33,112 bases of DNA from MKRK01 sp001896915 (GCA_937973935.1 CALJJF010000233.1:1-33112), one strand, 5' to 3'; positions 7,867 to 16,772 are shown, counted from the stretch's first letter. Program-made: numbers and translations. Notes: generated from the letters alone by a model not told the origin.

Positions 7867-10013
7867 TATTGTTGTTTCATGGTTAAGGATATCCTTTTTT
7901 TCTGTACATCCACACCCAGCACCCAAACCTTAACGATATCTCCCACCTTTACCGCCTCGGAAGGGTGTTTGATATACCGGTTGCAGAGCTCGGAAATATG
8001 AACCAGCCCGTCCTGATGGACACCGATATCCACAAAGGCGCCGAAATCTATTACGTTTCTTACCGTGCCTGTCAGCTCCATACCTGGTTTTAAATCCTTC
8101 ATGTCCAGTATATCAGTTCTCAGCATGGGTTTGGGCAGCTCGTCACGAGGGTCACGGCCGGGCTTTTGCAGCTCGGCGATGATATCGCATAGGGTAGGAA
8201 CACCCACGGAAAGCCGATTGGCACATTCCTCCAGCCCCAGCTGCTCCACACGCTCACCCAGAGCAGAAATATTTCCGGTCTTCACATCCTCAAGGGTATA
8301 GCCGCACAGCATCAAAAGGGTTTTGGCAGCATGGTAGCTTTCCGGGTGGACTGCGGTATTGTCCAGCACATTTTTACTTTCAGCAACACGCAAAAAGCCT
8401 GCACATTGTTCAAAGGCCTTTGGTCCCAGCTTGGGCACCTTTTTCAGCTCTGTTCTTCCGGTAAACGCTCCGTTTTGTTCTCTGAAGCTTACAATCTCCT
8501 TTGAAATCGTTGCGTTGATGCCCGAAACCCGCTGTAGCAAGGAGGGGGATGCCGTGTTCAGATCCACTCCTACGTTGTTGACGCAGTCCTCCACGACGCC
8601 CACAAGGGCTTCGTCCAGCTGTTTGGGAGGCATGTCATGCTGATATTGTCCGACACCGATTGCCTTTGGATCAATTTTTACCAGCTCCGCCAGCGGGTCC
8701 TGCATCCTTCTGGCAATGGACACGGCACTGCGCAGCGACACATCATATTCGGGGAACTCGGCAGCCGCCAGCTTGGAAGCGGAATAAACGGATGCACCGG
8801 CCTCACTGACCACCATATAGGACACCCCACCGCCGATTTCTTGGATTATCTCGGCTGCAAATATCTCCGTTTCTTTGGAAGCCGTGCCGTTGCCGATAGC
8901 GATGACGGATATCTTATGCTTGGCAATCAAGCCCTTTATGATTTTTTTGGACTCCTCCGTTTTTTTGTAGGGCACGGTAGGATAAATCACGCCTGTGTCC
9001 AGCACCTTGCCCGTGCTGTCCACTACCGCAACCTTACAGCCGGTGCGATAGCCCGGATCCAGTCCCAGGGCTGTGTTACCCTTGACCGGTGGCTGCATGA
9101 GAAGCTGTCGTAGGTTCATTGAAAAAACCTTGATTGCATCGGCCGAGGCCCGTTCTGTCAATTCGTTGCGGATTTCACGCTCAATGGAGGGGGCAATGAG
9201 CCTATGATAGGCATCATAGGCAGCCTCACGAACGGTTTCTGTGCAGGTTGAGCCTTCCTTTACCGTGACAGAGCAAACCACATGCATGGCTTTTGCTTCT
9301 TCTAACGAAACGGAAACCTTTAAAAACTCTTCCTTTTCTCCCCGGTTGATGGCAAGAATGCGATGACCCGCAAGCTTTGAGACCTGTTCGGAAAATTCAT
9401 AGTATAAGGCATAGACGCTGTCCTCATCCTTTGCTTTTTTAGACTGGAGCATTCCTTGGGAATGATAGAGCACACGCAGTCTTCTGCGGATAGACGCATC
9501 GTCCGATATTTTTTCTGCTATGATGTCCATGGCACCTGCCAGTGCATCCTCCGGGGTCAGCACACCCTTTTCTTCGCTTTGATAACCCGCTGCCAAAACA
9601 AGTGGTTCTTTTGCTGTGGGCAACTGCACAAAAATTTCATTTGCCAAGGGTTCAAGACCCTTTTCCTTCGCCATGGAGGCACGGGTTTTTCGTTTGGGCT
9701 TATAGGGTCTGTAAATATCCTCAAGCTCTGATAGGGTTTGTGCGTCTTCCAGCACTTTGTTGATTTCATCCGTCATAACGCCCTGCTCATCGATAGCGGT
9801 TTTGATTTCGCTTCTTCTTTTATCAAAATTACGGAGATACTGCAAGCGTTCCGATAGCTCTCTTAACACCTGGTCATCCATGGAGCCGGTCAGCTCCTTA
9901 CGGTAACGGGCGATGAACGGTATCGTGTTGCCTTCGTCAATCAGCTGAATGATATTGTCCACATGCTCCGTCTTTGTGCTGAATTGCTGTGCCAAAAGTG
10001 CTGTAAAATCCAT
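7866..10013 (-). CDS. tex: Tex, S1-domain RNA-binding transcription accessory protein
   Basis: 715 residues from the chosen start. Tex is a cytoplasmic nucleic-acid-binding protein linked to transcription and RNA handling. Seen: the N-terminal Tex helical domain ('IDEGNTIPFIARYRKE'), a YqgF/RuvC-like domain beginning 'GLDPGYRTGCKVAVVD', helix-hairpin-helix segments ('LLQRVSGINATISKEIVSFREQNG') and a C-terminal S1 domain ('GTVRNVIDFGAFVDIGVHQDG' split over the usual strands, ending 'RISLTMKQQ'). Length is normal for the family. An upstream in-frame ATG at 10025 would add MKTN, but the AAGGA directly abuts it; the second Met (10011-10013) has the same site 12 bases away, so I prefer it. A consensus promoter lies upstream. 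Confidence 0.95.
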   Translation of the reverse strand: MDFTALLAQQFSTKTEHVDNIIQLIDEGNTIPFIARYRKELTGSMDDQVLRELSERLQYLRNFDKRRSEIKTAIDEQGVMTDEINKVLEDAQTLSELEDIYRPYKPKRKTRASMAKEKGLEPLANEIFVQLPTAKEPLVLAAGYQSEEKGVLTPEDALAGAMDIIAEKISDDASIRRRLRVLYHSQGMLQSKKAKDEDSVYALYYEFSEQVSKLAGHRILAINRGEKEEFLKVSVSLEEAKAMHVVCSVTVKEGSTCTETVREAAYDAYHRLIAPSIEREIRNELTERASADAIKVFSMNLRQLLMQPPVKGNTALGLDPGYRTGCKVAVVDSTGKVLDTGVIYPTVPYKKTEESKKIIKGLIAKHKISVIAIGNGTASKETEIFAAEIIQEIGGGVSYMVVSEAGASVYSASKLAAAEFPEYDVSLRSAVSIARRMQDPLAELVKIDPKAIGVGQYQHDMPPKQLDEALVGVVEDCVNNVGVDLNTASPSLLQRVSGINATISKEIVSFREQNGAFTGRTELKKVPKLGPKAFEQCAGFLRVAESKNVLDNTAVHPESYHAAKTLLMLCGYTLEDVKTGNISALGERVEQLGLEECANRLSVGVPTLCDIIAELQKPGRDPRDELPKPMLRTDILDMKDLKPGMELTGTVRNVIDFGAFVDIGVHQDGLVHISELCNRYIKHPSEAVKVGDIVKVWVLGVDVQKKRISLTMKQQ

Positions 10014-10072
10014 GTTTGTCTTCATTCCTTTTTCATAATAAACGGTCTTTCTCCCGATTGTAACACCGGTTA

Positions 10073-10101
10073 ATTATACCAAATGACAGGACAAATAGCA
10101 A
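10073..10101 (-). promoter_or_regulatory. Sigma-A type promoter of tex
   Basis: On the minus strand: -35 TTGCTA (10096-10101), 17-base spacer, -10 TATAAT (10073-10078). The start codon is about 60 bases downstream. Confidence 0.8.
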
Positions 10102-10288
10102 GGCGGGTTTTCCCCTGTCGGATGGTGTTTATTTGGGAAATAGCGTGTAAAAGCAACGAATAAACGGGATTTTTGGTATCTTTTTAGCAGAACAGACCGT
10201 TATTTTTTTCTGTAAGATAATCTTATGATTCCAATAGAGGTTGCTCTGCCCTGAGAAGAACTATCTTTCTGTGTGCGAAGTCCGGTCT
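10102..10288. other. Gene-free stretch between tex promoter and recG terminator
   Basis: No credible reading frame. It holds an imperfect inverted repeat: 10187-10198 pairs with 10239-10249 (one bulge, one mismatch), enclosing a smaller TAAG/CTTA hairpin near 10213-10225. In minus-strand RNA the mismatch becomes a G-U pair, which mildly favours a minus-strand transcript. No promoter for it was found. Confidence 0.4.
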
Positions 10289-10334
10289 AAACAAAAATAA
10301 AGCACTCGTAACTCATAAAAGTCACAAATGCTTT
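10289..10334 (-). terminator. Rho-independent terminator of the recG operon
   Basis: 15-base arms 10299-10313 and 10320-10334 with a 6-base loop. As minus-strand RNA all 15 positions pair, three of them G-U; as plus-strand RNA those three are mismatches. The minus strand then reads ATTTTTGTTT. The structure is thus directional and ends the operon that finishes with recG, about 85 bases after its stop. Confidence 0.8.
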
Positions 10335-10420
10335 TGAAGAAACCATATGATTTTAATACGATATCCGGCGTATTTTCACATCCGAACATATCATCAATCA
10401 TTCATTTGTAGGATGCTGAA

Positions 10421-12460
10421 TTAGTTAAATCCTTGCTGGACACTGTCCTGAAATAGTGTTTCAACCGCTTCTTTCAAAAGTCTGTTTTCGTCCTTGATTA
10501 GCAAGGGATCGTCGTTCAGGATTTCTTTCGCTGCGGTTTCGGCTTGCTTGAGCGTGTCCATGTCCGTCAGGATATTGGCGATTTTTAACAAAGGAAGACC
10601 GTGCTGGCGTTTGCCGAAAAAGTCGCCGGGCCCCCTGAGGTTCAGATCTTTTTCCGCTATCACGAACCCGTCGGTGGTTTCCTTCATGATTTCCAGTCTT
10701 TGGCGAGCTTCTTCTCCTTTGGCATCAGAAATCAAAATGCAGGTAGATTTGTGCTGCCCTCTGCCCACCCTGCCCCGCAGCTGGTGCAGTTGGGAAAGAC
10801 CGAACCGCTCTGCGTTTTCGATCACCATAATGACCGCATTGGGCACGTCCACGCCCGCCTCCACCACTGTGGTGGCAACCAGCAGTGATAGCTCACCGGC
10901 GGCAAAGCGGCGCATGGTCTGTTCCTTGTCCTTCCCTTTCATTTTGCCGTGCAAAAGCCCCACCTGATAACCCGCAAAAGCATCCTGTGACAGCTGACGG
11001 GAATATTCTTCGGCAGCCTTCAGCTCCGTGTCACCTTCCTCAACAAGGGGGCAGACAATGTAACCCTGACGGCCTTCGTCAAGGTGCTTTTTGATGAATG
11101 TATAAATGCGGTTACGAAAGCTGCTATCCACATAATACGTCTCGATGGGCTGGCGTCCCGGCGGAATCTCATCCAAAACGGAAACATCCAGATCACCGTA
11201 AATAATCAGCGCCAACGTTCTTGGAATCGGGGTTGCCGACATCACGAGAAGATGGGGGTTGTCCCCCTTTCCACTGAGTGCCGATCGCTGGGCAACACCG
11301 AATCGATGCTGCTCATCGGTGGCTACCAGACCCAGACGATGACACTCCACTGAGTCTTCCAACAGCGCGTGGGTTCCGATGATCAGTGATATCTCACCTG
11401 TTTTCAGCTGTTCCTTGATGACTTTTTTGTCCCTTGCGATGGTGGAACCTGTGAGCAAATGCACGGCGGTACCACTACCCTGAAACAGCTTCTTCAGCGT
11501 ATGATAATGCTGTTCCGCCAGAATTTCCGTGGGTGCCATAAATGCTGCCTGAAACCCGTTTTTAATCACGGTATCGCAAAGCGCGGCTGCAACAGCGGTT
11601 TTACCGGAACCCACATCACCCTGCAACAGACGGTTCATAGGTATTTCACTTTTCATGTCCTGAACGGCTTCTTTGACGGCACGTTTTTGTGCACCGGTGG
11701 GATGAAAGGGCAAACGGGATAAAAATCCGTCGCTGTTATCCTCCGTAATGGTCGCCCCGGTCAAGCTTCTGTTCCTGCTTTTCAGCTGAATCAGCCCCAA
11801 TTGGAGGACAAAAAGCTCCTCAAAAATCAACCGTTTCCGTGCGATTTCGATGTCGTTTTGGAGGACAGGAAAATGGATGTGCTCGATTGCAAAGCGATAG
11901 CTGCAAAGGTGATAAGCTTTACGGATATGTTCGGGCAGGCAATCGATCAATCCTTCCTGATACAGCTGAAATGCCGTTTTGATGGTTTTTTCGATCGCCC
12001 GTGCGTTCAGCCCTTCGGTTTGCCGGTAGATGGGGCGTATGCGCTGTCCTTCTATCATTTCGATCAGCGGGGCTGACATTTCCTTTTTTCCAAAGCCGGG
12101 GGTAATCTTCCCATAAAAGAGATATTCCTCCCCCATCTTCAGCTTGTCAGCAATGTATTTGTTGTTAAACACCGTGACAGCGATATCATTCAGACTGTCG
12201 GTTACCGTAAATTTGTAAAGCACCATCCCTTTACGGATACGGTGTTCCGTAATCCGACTTGCCACTGTGGCTTTGAGCACACAGGGCTCGTTGACAGGAG
12301 CCTCTGTCACACTGTAGGTGTTGCTCAGATCCTGATAGGTCCGTGGAAAAAAAGACAAAAGGGCATCGACGTCGTGCACGCCCAGCTTATAAAAAAGCCC
12401 TGCGCGTTTTTCGCCGATCCCCTTAATATATCTGATGTCTGTTTTCAGAACCTGCACCAT
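10421..12460 (-). CDS. recG: ATP-dependent DNA helicase RecG
   Basis: 679 residues, the usual RecG length. It remodels stalled replication forks and branched recombination intermediates. Seen: an N-terminal wedge/OB region (residues to about 240, with 'KGIGEKRAGLFYKLGVHDVDALL'), helicase motif I GDVGSGKT near 280-287, motif II DEQHRFG near 381-387, motif III 'SATPIPRT', motif V/VI 'VVEAGVDVPNA' and 'QLRGRVGRG', and a C-terminal 'LRGPGDFFGKRQHGLP' element typical of RecG. ATG start with GAGG upstream. Eight bases separate it from the fakA stop; it is last in the operon before the terminator at 10289-10334. Confidence 0.97.
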   Translation of the reverse strand: MVQVLKTDIRYIKGIGEKRAGLFYKLGVHDVDALLSFFPRTYQDLSNTYSVTEAPVNEPCVLKATVASRITEHRIRKGMVLYKFTVTDSLNDIAVTVFNNKYIADKLKMGEEYLFYGKITPGFGKKEMSAPLIEMIEGQRIRPIYRQTEGLNARAIEKTIKTAFQLYQEGLIDCLPEHIRKAYHLCSYRFAIEHIHFPVLQNDIEIARKRLIFEELFVLQLGLIQLKSRNRSLTGATITEDNSDGFLSRLPFHPTGAQKRAVKEAVQDMKSEIPMNRLLQGDVGSGKTAVAAALCDTVIKNGFQAAFMAPTEILAEQHYHTLKKLFQGSGTAVHLLTGSTIARDKKVIKEQLKTGEISLIIGTHALLEDSVECHRLGLVATDEQHRFGVAQRSALSGKGDNPHLLVMSATPIPRTLALIIYGDLDVSVLDEIPPGRQPIETYYVDSSFRNRIYTFIKKHLDEGRQGYIVCPLVEEGDTELKAAEEYSRQLSQDAFAGYQVGLLHGKMKGKDKEQTMRRFAAGELSLLVATTVVEAGVDVPNAVIMVIENAERFGLSQLHQLRGRVGRGQHKSTCILISDAKGEEARQRLEIMKETTDGFVIAEKDLNLRGPGDFFGKRQHGLPLLKIANILTDMDTLKQAETAAKEILNDDPLLIKDENRLLKEAVETLFQDSVQQGFN

Positions 12461-12468
12461 AAACCTCT

Positions 12469-14127
12469 TTATTCCACAGAAATGATATAGTAGTAAACAG
12501 GTTGACCGCCCGACAGGAGCGTGATCTCCACATCCGATCCGATTTTTGCTGTGATTGCCGCGGCAGCCTTCTCTGCTTCTGCTTCTGTAACATCCTGCCC
12601 GTAAATCAAAGTGATGAACGAGCTGTCCTTTTTGTATAAATTCTTGGTCAGCTTGGTAACAGCCTTGACCATATCCGTATCCACAAAGGATACTTTGCCG
12701 TTTTCCATCGCCAGTATTTCGCCTTTTTTGATTTTATGACTGTCATAATCGGAATCTCTGGCGGCAATGGTGATTTGACCCGTGCCAACATGATTAGCCG
12801 GTTTGGTCATATGAATGGCGTTGTCATCCACCGATAAATCGGGGTTGAAGTTGAGCATGGCTGTAATTCCCATGGGAATGGTGGTTGTTTGAATGACGAT
12901 CACATTGCGGGTTGCAAGGTGAATGGCCTGCTCAGCTGCCATAATGATGTTTTTGTTGTTGGGCAGCACAAAAACGGTTTTTGCCGGCGTCAGCTCAACC
13001 GCCCTTAAAATATCGTCGGTGCTGGGGTTCATGGTTTGCCCGCCCGTGACGATATGGTCAACGCCCAGATCCTTAAACAGCGCTTCAATGCCCGCACCGG
13101 CCACCACGGCCACAAAGCCGATTTCGTTTTCCGGTGTGATGGGGGTATAGCTGCCGCTGTCCGTCGCTATCACCCGGTCGGTAATGCCGGCTTCTGCCCT
13201 CGCTTTTTCGTGCTGATCTCTCATATTGTCAATCTTAATATTGATCAGCTGACCGTATTTCAGCCCCTCCTGCAAGGCTTTGCCGGGGTTGTCGGTATGG
13301 GTGTGTACCTTGATGATCTGCACGTCATCCACAACAACGGTACTGTCGCCCATGGTTTCTAAAAACGCTCTCAGCAACAGCGGGTCACGGTTGTTGCCCT
13401 TTTCCCGTTTCACGATATATTCGGTACAATAGGTAAAGGTGATTACCTCATCGTACTCTGCGGCGGCATTTTTCTTTGTGGGTGCCGCTGCTTTTTGTTC
13501 TTCACTGCCTTCTATGATAACCCCGTCCCTGATGACGGAGAACATACCTTCTAAAATAATCAGAAGCCCTTTGCCGCCTGCGTCTACCACACCTGCTTTT
13601 TTCAGCACCGGCAAAAGCTCCGGTGTTTCTGCCAGCGCCGTTTCGGCAGCCTTGACCAACGTGTTCCATACGACAATATGGTCCGTTTCGGCTTTGGCAC
13701 ATTCCACAGCGGCAGCCGCTGCTCGTTTGCCCACAGTGAGTATGGTCCCCTCCGTCGGCTTCATCACAGCTTTATAGGATGCTTCCACACCCAAGGTGAG
13801 AGAATTGGCAAAATCCAGTCCGGTTGCTGTTTCAAGCCCCTTTAAGCCCTTGGAAATCCCCCGGAACATCAAGGAAAGAATAACGCCTGAATTTCCTCTG
13901 GCGCCGCGAAGAAGTGCGGACGCAGCAATCTCGGCAATTTCCCCGACAGTTTTGTCTTCCAAACGGGCAAGCTCTCTGGCCGCACCGGAGATTGACATGG
14001 ACATGTTCGTCCCTGTATCACCATCGGGAACAGGGAAAACATTCATTTCATCCACTGACTGCCGGTTGTTGGCTATATTGTTAGCGCCCGATATAATCGC
14101 ATCGCGCAGCATATTTCCAGTAATCAA
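12469..14127 (-). CDS. fakA: Fatty acid kinase catalytic subunit FakA (DhaL/DAK2 domain, YloV)
   Basis: 552 residues. FakA phosphorylates the fatty acid carried by a FakB protein, feeding acyl-phosphate into phospholipid synthesis. Seen: N-terminal DhaL ATP-binding domain with 'NVFPVPDGDTGTNM' (residues about 29-42) and 'GARGNSGVILS'; a middle region with 'VKVHTHTDNPG'-like sequence (here 'IIKVHTHTDNPGKALQ'); and a C-terminal domain ending 'LLSGGQPVYYYIISVE'. The start is TTG (14125-14127) with AAGGAG ten bases upstream; the next Met is at codon 6. Order asp23-fakA-recG is the common Firmicute arrangement. No fakB (DegV) is in the window. Confidence 0.95.
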   Translation of the reverse strand: MITGNMLRDAIISGANNIANNRQSVDEMNVFPVPDGDTGTNMSMSISGAARELARLEDKTVGEIAEIAASALLRGARGNSGVILSLMFRGISKGLKGLETATGLDFANSLTLGVEASYKAVMKPTEGTILTVGKRAAAAAVECAKAETDHIVVWNTLVKAAETALAETPELLPVLKKAGVVDAGGKGLLIILEGMFSVIRDGVIIEGSEEQKAAAPTKKNAAAEYDEVITFTYCTEYIVKREKGNNRDPLLLRAFLETMGDSTVVVDDVQIIKVHTHTDNPGKALQEGLKYGQLINIKIDNMRDQHEKARAEAGITDRVIATDSGSYTPITPENEIGFVAVVAGAGIEALFKDLGVDHIVTGGQTMNPSTDDILRAVELTPAKTVFVLPNNKNIIMAAEQAIHLATRNVIVIQTTTIPMGITAMLNFNPDLSVDDNAIHMTKPANHVGTGQITIAARDSDYDSHKIKKGEILAMENGKVSFVDTDMVKAVTKLTKNLYKKDSSFITLIYGQDVTEAEAEKAAAAITAKIGSDVEITLLSGGQPVYYYIISVE

Positions 14128-14150
14128 AATTTAGACACTCCTTAAAAGTA

Positions 14151-14501
14151 TTATTCAGCCTTCATTCCATCAATATGGACGTTAACCTTGTCAACAATAA
14201 TACCGGTTGCGTCTTCAACGGTGTATTTAACTTTGCCGACAATACTATCTGCGATTGCGTTGATATTCAGCCCGTAAATCACGGTGATATGAAGATCAAC
14301 ACAAACAGAATTGATATCTCCACTGATTTGAATTCCTGTGTCGGGATAATGCTTTCTTGTCAGTATAGTACGCCACCACTGGGTTCCCTTGGCAACCATG
14401 CCAGCTACTCCGTAGCATTGGGAAACGGCGTTTCCGATGAGCTTTGCAAAAAACTCATTGGATATGGTTACCTTACCATAGCGAGTCTCGTACATAATCA
14501 T
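14151..14501 (-). CDS. Asp23/Gls24 family envelope stress protein (YloU)
   Basis: 116 residues from ATG at 14499-14501 (AGAGG upstream). Family members are small proteins tied to alkaline shock or envelope stress and are almost always encoded just before fakA. Seen: 'TRYGKVTISNEFFAKLIGNA' at the start, 'CYGVAGMVAKG', and the alternating strand pattern 'VCVDLHITVIYGLNINAIAD' followed by 'KYTVEDATGIIVDKVNVHIDGM', the classic Asp23 core. A longer in-frame reading to 14690 is part of the upstream gene's shadow. It lies 23 bases before fakA and 25 bases after the solute-binding protein stop. Confidence 0.93.
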   Translation of the reverse strand: MIMYETRYGKVTISNEFFAKLIGNAVSQCYGVAGMVAKGTQWWRTILTRKHYPDTGIQISGDINSVCVDLHITVIYGLNINAIADSIVGKVKYTVEDATGIIVDKVNVHIDGMKAE

Positions 14502-14526
14502 TTTATTATCATCCTCTCGAGAAGTT

Positions 14527-16152
14527 CTACTTTGACAGCTTATCGATGTTATAAAATATATCGCTGATATGGGGTGCAGGGGTATTTTGCAGTTTTGAGG
14601 AATACAGCAGCACGCCGCTGCGGTAACATACCGGGATAAAGGGCATTGTGTTAAAGTATTCATCCATAAAGTCTTCGAAGCCTTCTCCATTGCCGGAATA
14701 AGCTTTGAACAGTGTCATCAGCTTACTGTCTGGCAGAGCGGAGTTTGCTGCAGCATCGTCAGTTTTCTTTTTGGTTGTGGTTTGTGCCGTTGTCGCCGTT
14801 GTGGTGGGGACCGTTGTCACAGCGGGGGGGAAATTGATTATTGTGCCTGCAAACAACGGGGATAGATCAAGGTCTTTGTTGAGCTTGACCTCGCCCAGAT
14901 ACAGCTCATAATTTTTGGATGTTACCATTGCGGAATATTCGGAAAAGCTTCTGCCGTCAGCAATGAGATTGATGCCCATGGTTTGCATGGTTTCGGCGAT
15001 CTCGGCGGCAGCGGCAGCGCGAAACGCATTTTCCTTGTTATATAACAGCTTTACGGTGATCTTTGCATTTTTGCTGTTGATATAAAAGCCTGCCTTATCT
15101 TTGTTATTATACCCTGCCTTTGATAAATTTTCAATCACCTTGGCTGAATTTTCATTGGTTCCCAGATTTTTATAGGATGAGGCCTCTGCAAAGTTTTGGG
15201 GAAACGGGGTGATTGCCGGGGTTGCATAGGTATAATAGGAGTTTTCACAAATGCTTTTTCTATCGATGGCATTGCTTAAGGCCGTTCTTAAATAGGCATT
15301 GTTGAGAACCCCTGCTGTAGAATTGATGCCGAGATAAACAAAATTGGTCAAAGGAACCGCCATCTGCTTTCCGCTGAGCTTGGGCAGCTTTTGATCCTTT
15401 AGATCGCTGTAATACATATCTATACCACCGACGGAGATAATATGCGAAAGTGCTTCTTCGTCCGGCGTGTGCAGAAGGGAAATAGAGTTGAGAACCTGAT
15501 CGCCCCGGTAATGCTCGTTGGGTTTCAAGGTATATTTGCCGCCGTTTTCGCTATAGATATATTTGCCGCTGCCAATGGGCGGCAGGCTTTTGTTGTCGTC
15601 AGATTTACGGCTGTCGGAGTTCATTTTATAAATCGGAAAATCCAGAAGATTGATAAAATATTTGTCATACCGTGACAGCTTTATTGTCAGCACCTTTTTG
15701 GAAGCAGCATTGTATGACGCAATTCCGGCCAGCTGGGTGCTGTACAGCGCGGAGCTTTTGGCGGCTTTGAGTGAATAAGTCACGTCCTCCGCCGTCACCT
15801 CTGTGCCATCTGAAAACACGGCGGATTTCAGCCGTATGGTGCAGTTTTTGTCATCCAGTGTAATATCCTCACCCAGCTCGTAAACCGGCTTATAATTCAA
15901 ATCCAGCTTGATCAAAGAGTCAAACATCAGCGTGCTTAAATTCCTGTTTAAATCCGTAACGGACTGATAGGGGTTTAAGCTGTCCGTGGAGGAAAAAGCC
16001 AGCGCAATGGTTCCTGTTCCCGAAGGAACGGCTGTGGATCCTTCCTCTTGTTTTATCACGGATGTGGTTTTTGAGGTGGTTGCTTGTTTGGTACAGGAGG
16101 AGAGAGAAAAAAGAAAAGAAACACAGATGAGTATGGTTATGATTCTTTTCAA
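14527..16152 (-). CDS. Extracellular solute-binding lipoprotein, family 5 (peptide-type)
   Basis: 541 residues from a TTG start (16150-16152) preceded by GGAAAGGAT; the ATG nearby is out of frame. Residues 1-19 are a signal peptide with lipobox LSSC, so Cys20 is the lipid-anchored N-terminus. The body matches SBP_bac_5 receptors of oligopeptide/nickel ABC importers: 'FDSLIKLDLNYKPVYELGEDI', 'FSDGTEVTAEDVTYSLKAAK', 'LRTALSNAIDRKSIC'. A Thr/Lys-rich low-complexity insert (about 442-465) interrupts the C-terminal lobe before 'DYEDFMDEYFNTMPFIPVCYRSG'-type sequence (here 'FMDEYFNTMPFIPVCYRSG'). No permease or ATPase gene is near, so it is an orphan receptor. It opens the operon leading to asp23, fakA and recG. 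Confidence 0.9.
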   Translation of the reverse strand: MKRIITILICVSFLFSLSSCTKQATTSKTTSVIKQEEGSTAVPSGTGTIALAFSSTDSLNPYQSVTDLNRNLSTLMFDSLIKLDLNYKPVYELGEDITLDDKNCTIRLKSAVFSDGTEVTAEDVTYSLKAAKSSALYSTQLAGIASYNAASKKVLTIKLSRYDKYFINLLDFPIYKMNSDSRKSDDNKSLPPIGSGKYIYSENGGKYTLKPNEHYRGDQVLNSISLLHTPDEEALSHIISVGGIDMYYSDLKDQKLPKLSGKQMAVPLTNFVYLGINSTAGVLNNAYLRTALSNAIDRKSICENSYYTYATPAITPFPQNFAEASSYKNLGTNENSAKVIENLSKAGYNNKDKAGFYINSKNAKITVKLLYNKENAFRAAAAAEIAETMQTMGINLIADGRSFSEYSAMVTSKNYELYLGEVKLNKDLDLSPLFAGTIINFPPAVTTVPTTTATTAQTTTKKKTDDAAANSALPDSKLMTLFKAYSGNGEGFEDFMDEYFNTMPFIPVCYRSGVLLYSSKLQNTPAPHISDIFYNIDKLSK

Positions 16153-16210
16153 CGTTATCCATCCTTTCCAAAAACCCGGTATGCAATTTGCCCTGAAACA
16201 AAGTATCAGT

Positions 16211-16239
16211 ATTATACCATAAGGGGAAAAATAATGCAA
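16211..16239 (-). promoter_or_regulatory. Sigma-A type promoter of the lipoprotein-asp23-fakA-recG operon
   Basis: Minus strand: -35 TTGCAT (16234-16239), 17-base spacer, -10 TATAAT (16211-16216). The TTG start of the solute-binding protein is about 60 bases downstream. The 110 bases between this promoter and the cspA promoter show nothing else I can name. Confidence 0.8.
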
Positions 16240-16349
16240 ATAAAATCACCCTACGGGGAGCAATCCCCCATCAACAGACCAAGGATATTACTATGTATCT
16301 TCATGAATAAACCAAAATCTATTCGAATAAATAACCATTAATTTACAGG

Positions 16350-16378
16350 TTGACATTCTGCGCAAAATAGGCTATAAT
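16350..16378 (+). promoter_or_regulatory. Consensus promoter of cspA
   Basis: -35 TTGACA (16350-16355), 17-base spacer, -10 TATAAT (16373-16378): a perfect consensus. Transcription should start near 16385, giving a leader of about 120 bases. Confidence 0.9.
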
Positions 16379-16407
16379 AATATTGTATTCAAAATGTTAC
16401 ATTGCCT

Positions 16408-16465
16408 CACATGTTTTTGTAAGTCATAGATTCGTTTGATGATTTACAAAAGCATGTGATTTTTT
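16408..16465 (+). promoter_or_regulatory. Long hairpin followed by six T in the cspA leader
   Basis: Arms 16408-16427 and 16439-16458 form 20 continuous pairs (two of them G-U) around an 11-base loop, then T6 at 16460-16465. This has the form of an intrinsic terminator placed between the cspA promoter and gene, or of a cold-sensitive RNA switch. The ribosome binding site GGAGG at 16496-16500 lies about 40 bases downstream. Confidence 0.7.
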
Positions 16466-16507
16466 GTGCAGTTTACGGGTGCAAATATATTGATGGAGGT
16501 ACCTACT

Positions 16508-16720
16508 ATGAATAAAGGTACAGTAAAATGGTTCAATTCGGACAAAGGATTCGGCTTTATTGCCAACGAAGACGGCAGCGATGACGTATTTGTGCATTTC
16601 TCAGCCATTCAGTCTACGGGCTACAAAGGCTTAAAAGAAGGCGACAGAGTCACTTTCGACACAGAACAGGATCCAAAAAACAGCCGCAAAACACGTGCTG
16701 TTAACGTTAATTTAGTTTAA
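16508..16720 (+). CDS. cspA: Cold shock protein, CspA family
   Basis: 70 residues, ATG at 16508 with TGGAGGT seven bases upstream; an in-frame Met 42 bases earlier lacks such a site. A single OB-fold RNA chaperone that melts RNA hairpins and binds single-stranded nucleic acid. RNP1 'KGFGFI' (about residues 14-19) and RNP2 'VFVHF' (about 28-32) are intact, and the ending 'RKTRAVNVNLV' is typical. Monocistronic, between its own promoter/leader and a terminator. Confidence 0.97.
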   Translation: MNKGTVKWFNSDKGFGFIANEDGSDDVFVHFSAIQSTGYKGLKEGDRVTFDTEQDPKNSRKTRAVNVNLV

Positions 16721-16730
16721 TGTGAAAATG

Positions 16731-16772
16731 AAAAATCCGTCAAGCCTTATGGGTTTGACGGATTTTCTTTTT
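16731..16772. terminator. Bidirectional terminator between cspA and the convergent operon
   Basis: AAAATCCGTCAA (16732-16743) pairs with TTTGACGGATTTT (16753-16765 region), loop GCCTTATGGG partly paired. T-runs follow on both strands, so it can end cspA and the minus-strand gene whose stop is at 16771. Confidence 0.88.

Noticed and set aside
14502..14690. 63-residue N-terminal extension of the Asp23 protein
   Set aside because: It overlaps the end of the solute-binding protein gene and has no ribosome binding site; the Met at 14501 fits the family length.
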